Part shown: piece after piece, positions 47,049-58,939 of the stretch | Position numbering within the stretch: position 1 is the stretch's first letter | How the letters are laid out: the number at the start of each line of letters is the position of its first letter | From: Eucalyptus grandis | Lineage: Eukaryota; Streptophyta; Magnoliopsida; Myrtales; Myrtaceae | Assembly (NCBI RefSeq): GCF_016545825.1 | Contig: NC_052614.1 | Span: forward strand, 35,124,072 to 35,188,071 | DNA length: 64,000 bases | Reading direction: 5' to 3' | Position numbers and translations under genes: made by a program | The notes under the pieces: model-generated | Told to the model about the DNA's origin: nothing | What the model saw: the letters and a program-made list of their open reading frames with translations, nothing else | Databases searched by the model: none

Positions 47049-50017
47049 TGTCACGTCCCGAACTTTGAGTGTGCGAACATCTTACAGTGATCTATTAAAT
47101 TACGACATTTCAGGACACATCGCCAACCCATTCTTTTTATCTTTCAATTAAATGCACATGGAAACAATTTTATATAAACACCTAGTTAACTAACAAACAA
47201 CATGGATAGTAAACACCACAAACATTTCCAAAGGCACAACCTTTATATATTAACTTGTTAACTCTAGGAAGTTTAATAATTACAAGCCCATTCCAAAGAG
47301 CGACTTCTTACCAACCAACTCAAAAACCTAATGGGGTCAAGGTTAACCTAACTTCTCTAAGACGAGGCCAACCAAAAGCAACGCCAAGCACGCCTTTGTC
47401 TTGGCCCAAGCTGCACGTGACGACATTCCATGCTACGGGCTTGAAAATAATGAACAACAATGGAGTGAAATAAAATTTCAACGAGTTAATATCCTAAGCC
47501 TGGATTAGGACATGAATTCATCTTGGAGGTAGCCTGAACACACACACTATATGTACTTACCTTATCTTAAGCACATCCCTGCACATTAGTACATCAAATA
47601 TGGCAATTTCAATGCAACAAGTATAAATAATAATCAGAACACAAGCCATAATAACCGGGTACACTATGAAACATACGTGTTCCAATTATTATGACCCCTC
47701 GGGTCACGACCAACACAAGAGTCGGCGATCTTCCGGCATGACCGGGCATCGTCTCACCCTATCGGGTACAGAGTCGTCTAGAATCCCAGCCTAAACGACA
47801 TTCCATAAAGAAAAATTGGTTCGGCCTCAATCAGGACTTGGCATTCGGACCCCATCGGGCGCCTGATAAAAATCGGGGATCATCTCCAAACTCCCGTTAG
47901 GTGACCAGTTCAATTAAATGACCACTCAAGCATATCAACGATTAAGCTAATTCTTACTGCCATTAATTAGTCTAGAACAAAAGAGTTTGTCCTCAAATAA
48001 TCGGCTTTGGCAATCTAGTAAAATATTCGTACGTGGTCATGTATTTGAAATTAATCAGTTAAAATTTGCATACTTTCATTTTAAAACTACATTTTTTTTT
48101 AGCATGTAAAATGTAAAATTTGGCATTCGAACCTGACACCTCAAAATCCTCTATTTTCTTGCTCATAAAACTTTTTTTTTGAAATAATAAATAAAAAATA
48201 TAATTGAGCAATCAATAACACAGCATCACAAGCTCAAACTATTGGAATTTGGCATAATCTCATCCAGAAAAACAAGCTTAAAATTCTACTTAATGGCTAA
48301 TATGTTATTAATTTACACTAATCACTATTAATTAAGCTAATCGTGATTAATTAGGCTAAATGCATAAATTAAACTAGACTCGATTAATTAATCTCACTAT
48401 AATTAATTAAAAATTAATCGACACTAATTAAAATAATTACAATTAATTAAAAAATTACAATTAATCAAATAAATCACTATTAATAAAAATAATTACAAAT
48501 AATTAAAATGAACCCAATTAATTTAATCTAACCACGTTTAATTAAGACTAATCATAATTACTTAAACTAATCACACTTCACATTAATCTAAGCCATCCCT
48601 AAACATGATTAAGGCTAAAACATACTTATTTGGCACTAATCACCATTAGTCTAAAGTAAACTTATCTCTAAACGCAATTAACAACCTAATCAAGGATTAG
48701 AAGTTCTCACGGGTTTTCCGATGGTGACAGTAATGCGACGGCGTCGAGGGTGTGACACTCACGGCTTGAACGGAGAGCAACGGTGGCGACAAAGCCCTTG
48801 AGGCTCATGGCCTCTTGGCTTGGGGAGGCTCGATTAAGGTGAGCCAACAACATGGTGACGTAACAGCGATGGCAAATGGTGCGAGGGATGGCGATGATGG
48901 CTTGAGCAATGATGGCATGGATGGCTCAAGCGGTAGCAACTTGGGAGCTCGGCAATGGAGATGGTGGTTCGATAGTGGTGAGAGATGGCAGTGGTGGAGA
49001 TGGTGTAAGTGGTGGTGATGAGGTGGTGTGGTGGTGGTGGATCGCACAAGGAAAGGAAGAAGTGCTGTGAGGGAAGGAGAAGAAGAAGGGATGGAGATGA
49101 AGGTGAGATGATGGGGAAAATGAAAAGAGGAAGTGGAGGAAATGGGGGTTGTTTTGAAGGGGAGGAATGGCATGAGGGGGAGGGGAGGGGAGGGGAGAGA
49201 GAGGGAGGGAAGGAGGGAGGGAGAGATTTTCCCCAAAATTTTCATGATTTCCCCTCAACCCTGAGCACATTGTCTCCACATTGTCTTCTTATTTTTCTTT
49301 TTCTTAAAACCAAGATTTTAGCCAACAAATCACAATTTTGCCACTAGGTCCGTTTTTCCTTTTCGAGTCTCCAATTTTTCGTTCAATAATTCATTTTTGA
49401 ATTTCGAACTTGTCAATAACTTAACGGACGATGAGGCGACGTCCAATAAATTAGTCTTGAAACCCTCGAAAATTCAATACCCAAAGTCGAATTAAATTTC
49501 ATAATTAAAAATTTGATCAAATGCAACTTTCGTACGACCTAAACTATCGGGTGGCTCTTAAGGATCTTTCACACTGTTGACTTGTGGTCGATAATTTGTG
49601 ATCCACGTTTATGCATCTTTAAATCATGGATGACCCTTAGTTGTCATGTAATCGCGATGGTTTAATTACATACTCTCATTACAAGGTTAATAGAAAATGG
49701 GTTTATCGTCATTCGACGCGAGTATTGTAATCGTGCATAATCATCTGCGAATTGACTACGTACTTCCGTCAAATCGATTTATATTCGTTCGTTAATTGAC
49801 TTATAATAGTATAGTATTGACCCTTTGTCAATTCCAATGCTCAAGCGGTCGATCATTGATTGAATTCACTAGTCTTTCACGTTTTAACTTTTTATGGTCT
49901 TACCCAATAAATTAATTAACTTATGAGTGGTTAATTCAGAGTAAAATAACAATAAGTGCATCAATGAAATAACCATTTAATATATTTCGAAGTAGAGCCA
50001 TATTTCGGGATATCACA
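47049..50017 (-). repeat. 3' LTR of the Gypsy element (2,969 bp)
   Basis: On the minus strand it begins TGTGATATCCCG and ends GGGACGTGACA. It contains an AATTAATTA-rich zone (48,296-48,560) and a GA-rich zone (about 49,060-49,225) whose translation on either strand gives long Ser/Pro- or Gly/Arg-rich frames that are not genes. At about 48,010-48,035 it keeps the empty target site of the SINE present in the other LTR. Confidence 0.88.
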
Positions 50018-50035
50018 ATTCTTCCCCTCTTACAA
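50018..50035 (-). other. Polypurine tract of the Gypsy element
   Basis: On the minus strand TAAGAGGGGAAGAAT lies directly before the 3' LTR start TGTGATATCC (50,017). Its composition and position are those of the plus-strand primer of LTR retrotransposons. Confidence 0.75.
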
Positions 50036-50089
50036 AAATTTCACTCTCGAAATTTGAACTATTACAACTCTTCAACAAAAAGGTGAGGG

Positions 50090-51500
50090 TGTTGACACCT
50101 TATTGATTCTTCACTTTCCCATGTGGCTCCTCCCTTCCATGGTGTTGCTAGACCACTTTTAATAAGGGGATCATCTTGTTCTGCAACACTTGCTTCTTTC
50201 AATCCACTATCCGATCTGGTACTTCCACATACGACACCCTATCGTCCACGTCTATTTCCTCAAATTTTGGCATGTGGGTTGGATTAAGTTCATATTTCCT
50301 CAATATTGAAACGTGGAAGACGTCATGCACTTGAGAACAAGTCTTGGTGGCAATGTGATACGATAGACCAAAGTCCTAATCCACTCCATAATCTCAAAAG
50401 GACCAACGTACCTCAGGTTTAATTCCCTTTCTTGCAAAAATGCGAAGTGCCTCACATTTGTGACACCTTAAGAAAAACGTGCTCACCCACTTGAAACTCC
50501 AAAGGCCGACGCCATTTATCTGCATAGCTTTTTTGATGACTTGGGCGATCTTAAGCCTTTCTCAAATGACTTTGAAAGCATCTACTGACTGTTGACTAAC
50601 TTAGAACCTATAATCTTGTGTTCATCAACTTCGAACTAGCAAACAAGAGTTCTATAGGCCTTGCCATACAATGCTTTGAATGGCGCCATCTTGATGCTCT
50701 ACTGATAGTTGTTGTTGCAAGCGAACTCAACTAGGTGAAGCTGTTCCTCCCAGCTTCCTTTGAAATCAACGCACAAGCTTGCAGCATATCCTTGAGCATC
50801 TTAATAGTCCTTACAGATTGGTCATCCATCTGCGAGTGATAGGCCGTGCTATACCTCAACTTTGTTCCCAAGGCAATTTATAAACATTTCCAAAAACCTG
50901 TCATAAATTGGGTCTCAATTTGACATGATCGTCACTAGCACTCTATAAAGACGAAATATTTGTCGCACGTACAAATTAGCATACCTGTCTTATGCAAAGT
51001 CTTTTCGTACGGCGATAAAGTGCACGGACTTCGTTAATCTATCGACCATGAACCAAATGAAATTATTACCCTATTGACACCTCGGTAATCCCATCACAAA
51101 ATTCATTGCGATATGTTCTCACTTCCACTCGGGAATCTCTAGAGGTTGCAAAAGTGCTCCAAGCTTGCAATGTCGGGCCTTCACTTATTGGCACATTAAA
51201 CACTAAGCAACATACTTGGCGATATCTACTTTCATACCATTCCACTAATAGTGTTGGCGTAGATTCTAATACATCTTTGTGCTGCTCAGATGAATACTAT
51301 AATTGCTACGATAGGCTTCTGAGAAAATTTCCTCCTTAAGCTCCACATCGTTGGACACATACAATCGTTCACAAAACTTCAATATTCCATCCTCAACAAC
51401 TTGAAAATTAGCTTTCCTCTTTTCCGCATCATCTTGTTAAACTTTCTGGATTTTAGGGTCTGTCGACTGTAATGTCTTAATCTTTGCCTACACTTCCGGT
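50090..51500 (-). pseudogene. Gypsy integrase and chromodomain-like tail, broken
   Basis: Minus-strand pieces include LGALLQPLEIPEWK then MNFVMGLP (the usual W..I.MDFV.GLP; the catalytic Asp reads Asn here) and FMVDRLTKSVHFI (about 51,000-51,180). Downstream, VEVPDRIVD and KVVWQHHGREE-like pieces at 50,110-50,260 resemble a chromodomain (p.rIld...vkW..h..eeatWE). Chromodomains guide integration toward particular chromatin. Many stops and shifts prevent expression. Confidence 0.7.
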
Positions 51501-51699
51501 TTAATTCTAAGGGTAGCCACGAGATTTGAAAAGTGGCTTGCCTCAAACTTGAAATCCGAATCTCTAACTCCTTTGAGCAGGATCCACTCTTAAGCCATCA
51601 TCTACGTGATTGACAACTTCTAAATTAATGCATTTGTGACCTTGTTGGCTTTTCCAAGATGATACAAGATGTCGCAGTTGTAATCCTTGAGGAGTTCCA

Positions 51700-53030
51700 T
51701 GCAACGATGCCGCCTCATGTTCAGCTCTTTCTAAGAGAACAAATACTTTAAACTTTGATGATCTGTAAAAGTCTGGAATCATTCTCCGCACAAGTAATAC
51801 CTTCAAATCTTCAGGGAAAAGATGATTGTTGCCAATTCCAAGTCATATGTCGGATAATTCAATTCATGAGGCCTCAATTGACGAGATACGTACATAACTA
51901 CTCTTCCATGTTGCATCAAAACGCATTTCGGTCCTTTGTACGGCGCATCATTATAAATCTCATATTCTCTAGGACCAAATAGAATGGTCAACATGGGTGT
52001 GGTAGTACTTAGCTTTTGGAAACTATGCTTGCACTTATTTATCCATTTAAAACTTTCTTCCTTCTTCAATAATCACGTCAGAGGCATGGCTATCATTGAA
52101 AATCTTTCCATGAGCCATCTATAACAGCCTCTCAGTCCCAAGAAACTTCCAACCTCGGTCATTGTCGTTGGTCTCGGCCAATTCATAACCACTTCAATCT
52201 TGGTCGGGTCCATGAAAATCCATTCACTTGAAATCACATGGCCTAGGAAGGCTACACGAGTCAGCCAAACTCGCACTTAATTGAACTTGACATATAGCTC
52301 ATGTTCTCGCAGGGTTTGAAGTACCATCCTTAAGTGTTGTTCATGTTCCTCTAAACTCTTCGAATATACTAAGATATCGTCGATGAACACAATCACGAAC
52401 TAATTCAGGTACTCCTTGAACACCCGATTTATCAAATCCGTGAAAGTAGCTGATGCATTGGTTAATTCAAATGGCATTACGGTGAACTCGTAGTGATCAT
52501 AACATGTACGAAAAGCCATCTTCGATATATCCTCCTTCTCAATCCTTAGCTGATGGTAACCTATCCTCAAGTCGATCTTGGAAAATACATAAACTCCTTA
52601 CAGTTGATCGAACAAGTCATCGATCCTTGACAATGGATACTTGTTCTTAATCGTCACTTGATTGCGTTGCCAATAGTCGATGTAAAAACGCAATCTTTCT
52701 TACGAACAAAATTGGTGCTCCTTGAGGTGATACACTAGGATGAATGAATCTTTTGCCAACAACCCTTGCATCTGTACCTTTAATTCCTTCAAATTTGACA
52801 ACGCTATATGGTAAGGAGTCGTAGAAATTGGCTTCGTCCTAGAGGCCAACTCAATCACAAACTCTATCTCCATTTTAATGCGCAAACCAAACAACTTCTC
52901 AGGAAAGACAGAAGAAAACTCCCGCACTACAGTGATGTCCTCCATTCTTGGCTCCTCAACTAATGTATCAACCATGGTTGCCAAATAATCTCGGCAACCC
53001 ACATCCAACAATCGGGTTGCCTCAATATAC
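51700..53030 (-). pseudogene. Gypsy reverse transcriptase and RNase H, broken
   Basis: Recognisable pieces run from IELASRTKPISTTPYHIA (about 52,860) through [31 protein letters not shown], the catalytic FIDDILVYS (52,376-52,387 encodes FIDD) and LGHVISSEWI to the RNase H start (open 52,069-51,803), with [12 protein letters not shown] and [20 protein letters not shown]. The usual catalytic Asp of RNase H (Y.DAS) reads NDAP. Stops occur between the open pieces. Confidence 0.85.
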
Positions 53031-53189
53031 GAAATTTAAGTAACCAAGGGTTCTCCTTGATTTCCAACAAATTCGAAAATACTAGCCACAAATGGGTTAA
53101 ACTGAATTGCTTTACAATAATAGTTCATGGTAGCTCGTTGCTTGGCAAGCTAATCCATACCAATAATTACGTTAAAATCAAACATCATC

Positions 53190-53470
53190 AACACAATAAA
53201 ATTTATTCCTTCGTCTCAATCACCAATTACTAATTTGCAACCAGAACACCCTACCATAGATAAGACTTTATCCTTCAATGGAGTAGATATACTAATGACT
53301 ACTTCCAACATTTTCAGACTTAACCCCACTAACTTAATGAATTGCTTAGCAATAAAAGAATGCATGGCTCCTGGATCAAATAAAACCTAAGTAGCATGGT
53401 TGTTCAACGAGACTGTACCTGTAACCACATTCTGCGAGTTTTTTGCCTCATTTTTGGTGACAACATACAC
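53190..53470 (-). pseudogene. Gypsy aspartic protease, broken
   Basis: The minus strand encodes VLFDPGAMHSFIA, the counterpart of the active-site motif vLiDsGAtHSFis, with Ser replaced by Pro, followed by ISTPLKDKVLS. It lies between gag and RT, as expected. Stops and the altered active site mean it is inactive. Confidence 0.75.
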
Positions 53471-53559
53471 CCTTCCTTGCACCGGAGGCTTGTTCAGAAT
53501 ACCTTGTTATGCATTTTGCGAGGCACTCCTTGCTGACTGCCTTATTTGCAACATGGCTC

Positions 53560-54720
53560 CTATGCCCCCATGAGCCTGTGTGAGTAGTTTTCACCTAGTG
53601 ACCGTGTTGGCCATATCCATAGCAAACTCCCGTTTTGGCAAGACACGGGGTTGATCCATGCTTCCTCTCGTAGAATCGGCACACGCTATTTATGTTGGGT
53701 GTTGGATTTCCAATTTCGTCCTTTCAATTGGGAGGAATGGGATACTTTCCTCCAGTTATCAACCTCTTCCCAAATTGATTATTGTCTCTATTTGGTGCAA
53801 ATCACAACCCAAATGCGGCTACCTGTTCATTCAAATTCCTCTCAATTAGTTAGGCCCTTTCATATAGCTCATCGTAATCCTTGAGATTCAAAGGCACCAG
53901 CAGGTCCTTAATCTTCAGCTTAAAACTATCTTTGAACCTTCTCACTCTGTCCACTGGGTCCTCGATAAGCCTCGGTACGTACTTTGATAGCTTAGTGAAT
54001 TTCGCCTCATACTGATCTACAGTTATGCGATTCTAACCAAGGCGCTAGAACTCAACCATCTTTTGTTTCCGAGCACAATCTGAAAGATATTTCCCATAAA
54101 AAGCCTCATCAAAGGCATCCTACTCCAGAATCGTGCCTTTAAGAAGCACCCTTCTTTTTGTGGCTTCACACCATGTACTCACATTACCCTGCAGTTGATA
54201 TATAGCTAGGGTCACTTTGTCCTCCTTAGAGCATCTCAATAGTGCAAAAGCCTTCTCCAACTCTCGGACCCAAAGAGTTGCAGCATCAGGGTCACCTGCT
54301 TTAGAAAACTTGGGCAACTTTAGCTTTAGAAATTGCTCCACCAGCTTTATACATAGGTTGCTCACCATGTGCAGCTGAAGTCCCATTTCCAGGTGGGACT
54401 TTAGCATGTGTAGCAGTGGCAGTAGTTGCATTGGCAGCAGTATTGGTAGTGGTGATAGCAGCAGTAGCTTGATTTTGAACCTGCTGCCTAACCACGTTCC
54501 CCAAGGTTTTGAGGGCTTACAAGATCCCCTCAAACCTAGGATCAACTGATGCCCTTTCTCTAACACACCAACCTGCACTGGTGCTTTCTCTCCAATATCA
54601 GCTTGTCTCAATGCCCTTCCTTTGGCACTTGTCAAAGTCGCTATGGCCCTTCTCCGGGGGGGCCCTCAACTCAAGATCGCTCATCTTGCAAGATCGTTAC
54701 AAAAACTTGCTTTCCAATTC
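53560..54720 (-). pseudogene. Gypsy gag with zinc knuckle, broken
   Basis: An open stretch 54,635-54,120 includes PKFSKAGDPDAATLWVRELE, LLRCSKEDKVTLAIYQL and WCEATKRR, typical of plant Gypsy gag. Further down in other frames come WDAFDEAFYGKYL, YEAKFTKLSKYVP and DRVRRFKDSL (54,000-53,900). A knuckle-like CYGYGQHGH occurs near 53,610. Confidence 0.8.
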
Positions 54721-54853
54721 CAATCGGGAATTAGAAGTCTGAACAACTCGTACTAGGCAATATATCAACCACAAGCATAGGCATCGGATAATATTTTTCT
54801 TAGCCAATTATCGCAAAAATCACATTGCATCTTATCACTCCAAGTCTTGACCA

Positions 54854-54866
54854 GGCTTTGATACCA
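54854..54866 (-). other. Primer-binding site of the Gypsy element
   Basis: On the minus strand TGGTATCAAAGCC lies 13 bases inside the 5' LTR edge (54,880). It matches the tRNA-iMet-type plant primer site TGGTATCAGAGCC at 12 of 13 positions. Confidence 0.8.
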
Positions 54867-54879
54867 CTTTGGACAGGGA

Positions 54880-57700
54880 TGTCAAACTGCGAACCCCGAG
54901 CGTGCGAACATCCCACGACGGTTGATTAAATTACAACATCTCAGGACGCGTCGCCAACCTATTCTTTTTATCTTTCAATTAAACGCATGCATAAACAATT
55001 TTATATAAACTCCCAGTCAATCAACAAACAACAGGGATAGTAAACACCACAAACATTTTCAAAGGCACAACCATTATATATTAACTTGTCAACCTTAGGA
55101 AGTTTAATAATTACAAGCCCATTCCAAAGGGTGACTTCCTACCGACCAAGTCAAAAACCTACTGAGGTCAAAATTAATCTAACTTCTCTAACGCAAGGCT
55201 GACCGAAAGCTATGCCAAGCACGCCTTTGTCTTGGCCCAAACTGCACGTGACGACATTCTATGCTATGGGCTTGAAAATAATGAGTAACAACGGGATGAG
55301 GTAAAATCTCAGCAAGTCAATAGCCTAAGCATTGCTTAGGATGCAAATTCATCTTGGAGGTAACCTAAACACGCACGCTATACGTACTGACATTGCCTTA
55401 GCACACCCTTACACATTAGTACTTAAAATATGGCAATCTCAATGCAACAAGCATAAATAATAACCATAACACAATCCATTATAACCACGCGCATTGTCAA
55501 ACATACGTGTTCTAATTGTTACGACCTCTCGGGCCACGGCCATCACAAGAGTCGGTGGTCTTACAGCATGATCGGATATTGTCTTGTCCCAATGGGTATA
55601 GCATCGTCTAGAATTCCCGTTTAGGCGGCATTCTATAAAAGAGCATTAGTCCAGCCTTAACCACGACTCAGCATTCAGACCCCTGCTGGTCATCTGATAA
55701 AAATTAGGCATTGCCCCCAAACTCCCGTTGGGTGACAGGTTCGATTAAATGACCACTCAAGCACACAAAAAATAAAGCCAATTTTCATTGCCATTGATTA
55801 ACCTAGAACAAAAGAGTTCGTTTTCAAATAATTAGTTTTGGCAATTTTTCACACTAAAAAATTCCAGTAAGATACCATCGCCCGCGGTGGCCGCGATGGT
55901 TAAGGCTTGGTACCCCATCCGCAGGGGGAAGGGTTCGAGACTCCGCGTTCGCATTGCTTCAATGCAAAACGCGCGATTCACCTGTAGCTGGGTTTGTGGT
56001 GGTGGGCCAGTCCACCCCAGGGTTTACTCTCCGCCACGAAGCGGCGCACGGAGGTTCCCTGGGTCACCAAAAAAATAAATAAATTCCAGTAAGATATTCG
56101 TAGATGGTTCCTATTTGAAATCAACCTGTCAAACTTTGCACACTTTCATTTTAAAACCACATTGTTTTATTTAGCACGCAAAATTTGGTATTCAAACCTG
56201 ACACCTCAAAATTCTCTACTTTCTTGCTCATAAAACCTTTTGTTTGGAAAATAATAAATAAAACCTATAATTGAGCAATCAATAATATAGCATCACAAGC
56301 TCAAATGATTGGAATTAGACACAATCTCATCTAGAAAAACGAGCATAAAATTGTACTTAATAGCAAATCTATTATTAATTTACACTAATTATGATTAATT
56401 AGACTAAATGCAATTAATTAAACGAAATTCGATTAATTAATATAACTATAATTAATTAAAAATTAATTGACGTTAATTAAAATAATTACGATTAATTAAA
56501 CAAATTATGATTAGTCAAATAAATCAAGATTAATTAAAATAATTGCCATTAATTAAAATGAACTTGATTAATTAACCTAACCACGATTGATTAATCTAAA
56601 ACGTCCTTAAACATTATTAAGGCTAAAACATGCTTATTTAGCACTAATCACCATTAGTCTAAACTAAACCTATCCCTAAACATAATTAACTACCTAATCA
56701 AGGATTATTAGTTAACTCATGAGTTTTCTAATGACAATGGACTCACGGTGACGGCGGTGCAATGACGGCGGTGCAATGACGGCGATGCTCACGGCTTGAA
56801 TAGAGACCCGACGGTGGTGACCCTTGAGGCTCATGACCTCTTGGCTTGGGAGGCTCAGTTGAGGTGAGCCGGCGACTCAGCGGCGTAATGTTGACAGCGG
56901 ACAGCGATGATGGTTCAAGCGACGATGGCATGGATGGCACAATCGGCAGTGACTTGGAAGCTCGGCGGTGGAGATGGTGGTTCGGTGGTGGTGGTGGAGG
57001 TGGTGTAGGCGGTGGTGATGAGGGTGGTGGACGGTGGTGATGAGGTGGAATGCCGGTGGTGGATTGCACAAAGAAAGGAAGAAGTGGCGTGAGGGAAGGA
57101 GAAGAAGAAGGGATGGAGATGAAGGTGAGATGAGGGGGAAAATGAAAAGAGGAAGGGGAGGAAATGGGGGCTGTTCTGAAGGGGGAGGAATGGCATGAGG
57201 GGGAGGAGAGAGAGAGAGAGAGAGGGAAAGAAAGAAAGAGAGGGAGAGGGAGAGAGAGAAAGAGACAAAGGATTTTCTCCCCAAAATTTTTATGATTTCC
57301 CCCAATCACTCTCCTTAAAATCCTCATAGCCTAGCACATTGTCTCCACATTATATTCTTATTTTTCTTTTTCCTTAAAGCTAAGATTTTGGCCAACAAAT
57401 CACAATTTTGCCATTAGGTCCGATTTTTCCTTTTTTGGGTCTCCAATTTTTTGTTCAATTACTATTTTTTTGAAAATTTCAAACTCAACGATGTCAACCT
57501 CAAGAGACGATGAGGCGAAGTCGAATTAAGTTTCATGGTTAAAAATCGATCAAACGCGAATTTAGTACGACCTAAACTATTGGGTGGCTTTTAGGGGTCC
57601 TCCGAGATGTTGATCCATGGTTGATAATTTTCAATTCACATTTGTGCTATTTATAAAACTTCTAGCTAGGTTCTCTCATTACGGGTTAAGCTCAACTTGA
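54880..57700 (-). repeat. 5' LTR of the Gypsy element, outer end missing
   Basis: It is colinear with the 3' LTR for about 2.56 kb once the SINE is removed, including the AATTAATTA zone (56,365-56,600) and the GA-rich zone (57,070-57,270). Similarity fades at about 57,660-57,700, after CTCTCATTAC. The last ~330 bp expected from the partner, including the TGTGATATCC terminus, are absent. Long frames in the GA-rich zone are composition artefacts. Confidence 0.8.
55875..56080 (+). mobile_element. tRNA-derived SINE with 16-bp target duplication
   Basis: A ~206-bp unit with RNA polymerase III promoter boxes: an A box-like TGGTTAAGGCTTGG at 55,897-55,910 and a B box GGTTCGAGACT at 55,932-55,942. 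It ends in an A-rich tail AAAAAAATAAAT. The 16-bp duplication AAATTCCAGTAAGATA flanks it (55,859-55,874 and 56,081-56,096). The corresponding place in the partner LTR (about 48,010-48,035) has no insertion. A 63-codon frame across it is a by-product. I do not name the SINE family. Confidence 0.92.
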
Positions 57701-58840
57701 CCCACACTAGTTACTCACATATTAGACTAATTAAAAAACCTTCTACCTCACCTTATTAGACAAATCCTGTAAAACTATAAATTACAATATTAATTAATGT
57801 AGCTCACATCAGAAAACTCTTATAGACGTGCCTTAATCCCCAATAGTCGAGCTCAAGTCACCCAAGGCCAAGCCTCATCCCTTGATGAATGTCCAGTGAC
57901 CTCAATAGTTAGATTTTATTTTATTCTTATTTTTTCCGGTAAGACGACAGCCTAAATTGAGTCCTTGATAGTAGGGCTCGATTGCTGGTGTCTACGACAA
58001 GGCAGTAGATGTCAAAACTTGGGACCTAGGTTATACTCGAGATGCTTTTCTCAAATGTGTGTTTTATAAATTCATAACAAAGTGTCATATAATTACTTCC
58101 ACATTATTTGCAAAAACACAGCCAAGGATAGGATCATTTTCTTTGAATTGAGTTTCTTTGAAAATGCTTTGAAGCAAATCTCATTTTCTGTCTAATAAAC
58201 GGAACCTAAAATGATTTGGGTAGTGCTATGCTCAAGATTTTTGCTAGACTTAGGCTTACGACAATTCGCATTTTTTCTCTTTTAGAATATGTATCGTTTG
58301 ATTAAATGGGAATTGGTAATGATCATAATTGAATCGTCTTTTCCCCCTATAAGACAAAAACAGGTCGAGGTGGGAATTTGCGTGGGACGTTATGCAGGGA
58401 AGCGATACCGAACACGGAAAAAGTAACCGAAAACTGACAAGGGGCGGCTGAGGAGGGCGGTCGTGGGAGTAATACATCGAAGTCCACATGTCAACATCTC
58501 ATTGGGGAGCGCACTGAATCACGCCTCGACCTCCCTCGGGCTCAGCTTTGAGATTCGAAGTTCGAAGTTTGAACCGACCTTCTAGTGTGGAGGCCACAAT
58601 AGAAAATAATATCATCGCCAAAATAGAAAATGTTAGAGGCGTCCAAGGAGACATTTGTATCATGTGGACCTTTTTAATGAACCTGGACAGGTATAATGCG
58701 TCAAAACGGGTGTAAGTCCGATTATTATCTACTGCAGTTTGCATAAAATTGGCCTGATTTGAATAAATAATCTCTAATTCTTAACTAGGAAACTTCTTGA
58801 TGCTCCACCGAACATGCATGGGTCCACGTTGAACGATTTA
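57701..58840. other. Intergenic region upstream of the HKT gene
   Basis: No gene recognised. This ~1.1 kb is the proximal promoter region of the HKT1-like gene and probably begins at the broken edge of the Gypsy LTR. It is AT-rich with a more GC-balanced stretch at 58,370-58,600. I could not assign cis elements with confidence. Confidence 0.5.
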
Positions 58841-58921
58841 CAACGAGAACGATTTCGTTCCTTTATAGGCACCTCCACTGCAACCTCAAATTCTCGCAAC
58901 AACGAGAACGATTTCGTTCCT
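58841..58921 (+). repeat. 22-bp direct repeat with palindromic cores before the HKT start
   Basis: Identical 22-bp copies lie at 58,841-58,862 and 58,900-58,921 (59-bp period). Each contains GAACGATTTCGTTC, an inverted repeat of GAACGA around TT. The second copy ends 18 bases before the ATG at 58,940. A TTTATAGG motif lies between the copies. The location suggests 5' UTR or core promoter; a role in transcription or translation is inference only. Confidence 0.85.
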
Positions 58922-58939
58922 GTGCGATAAGAAGTAGCA

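Larger units (their letters stand above)
47049..57700 (-). mobile_element. Ty3/Gypsy chromovirus-like LTR retrotransposon, degenerate
   Basis: LTRs at 47,049-50,017 and 54,880-~57,700 are in direct orientation and bracket 4.86 kb. Read on the minus strand, a primer site (54,866-54,854), gag, protease, reverse transcriptase, RNase H, integrase, a chromodomain-like tail and a polypurine tract follow in the Gypsy order. Integrase after RNase H and the tail suggest a chromovirus, perhaps Tekay-like. Every domain has stops or frameshifts. The left flank 5-mer is GGATA. The right (5') LTR has lost its outer end, so no matching duplication is visible. Confidence 0.88.

Noticed and set aside
48805..49347. 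Long Ser/Pro/His-rich and Gly/Arg-rich open frames on both strands
   Set aside because: They overlap a GA-rich zone inside the Gypsy LTR, appear on opposite strands at once, and recur in the partner LTR at 56,743-57,327. This is a composition effect.
55897..55942. A true tRNA gene
   Set aside because: A and B boxes are present, but cloverleaf arms are not kept and the unit has a non-tRNA body, A-rich tail and target duplications; it is a SINE.
55887..56078. 63-codon open frame (GSRLRVRIASMQNARF...)
   Set aside because: It lies entirely within the SINE; the sequence is explained by the tRNA-like promoter and body.
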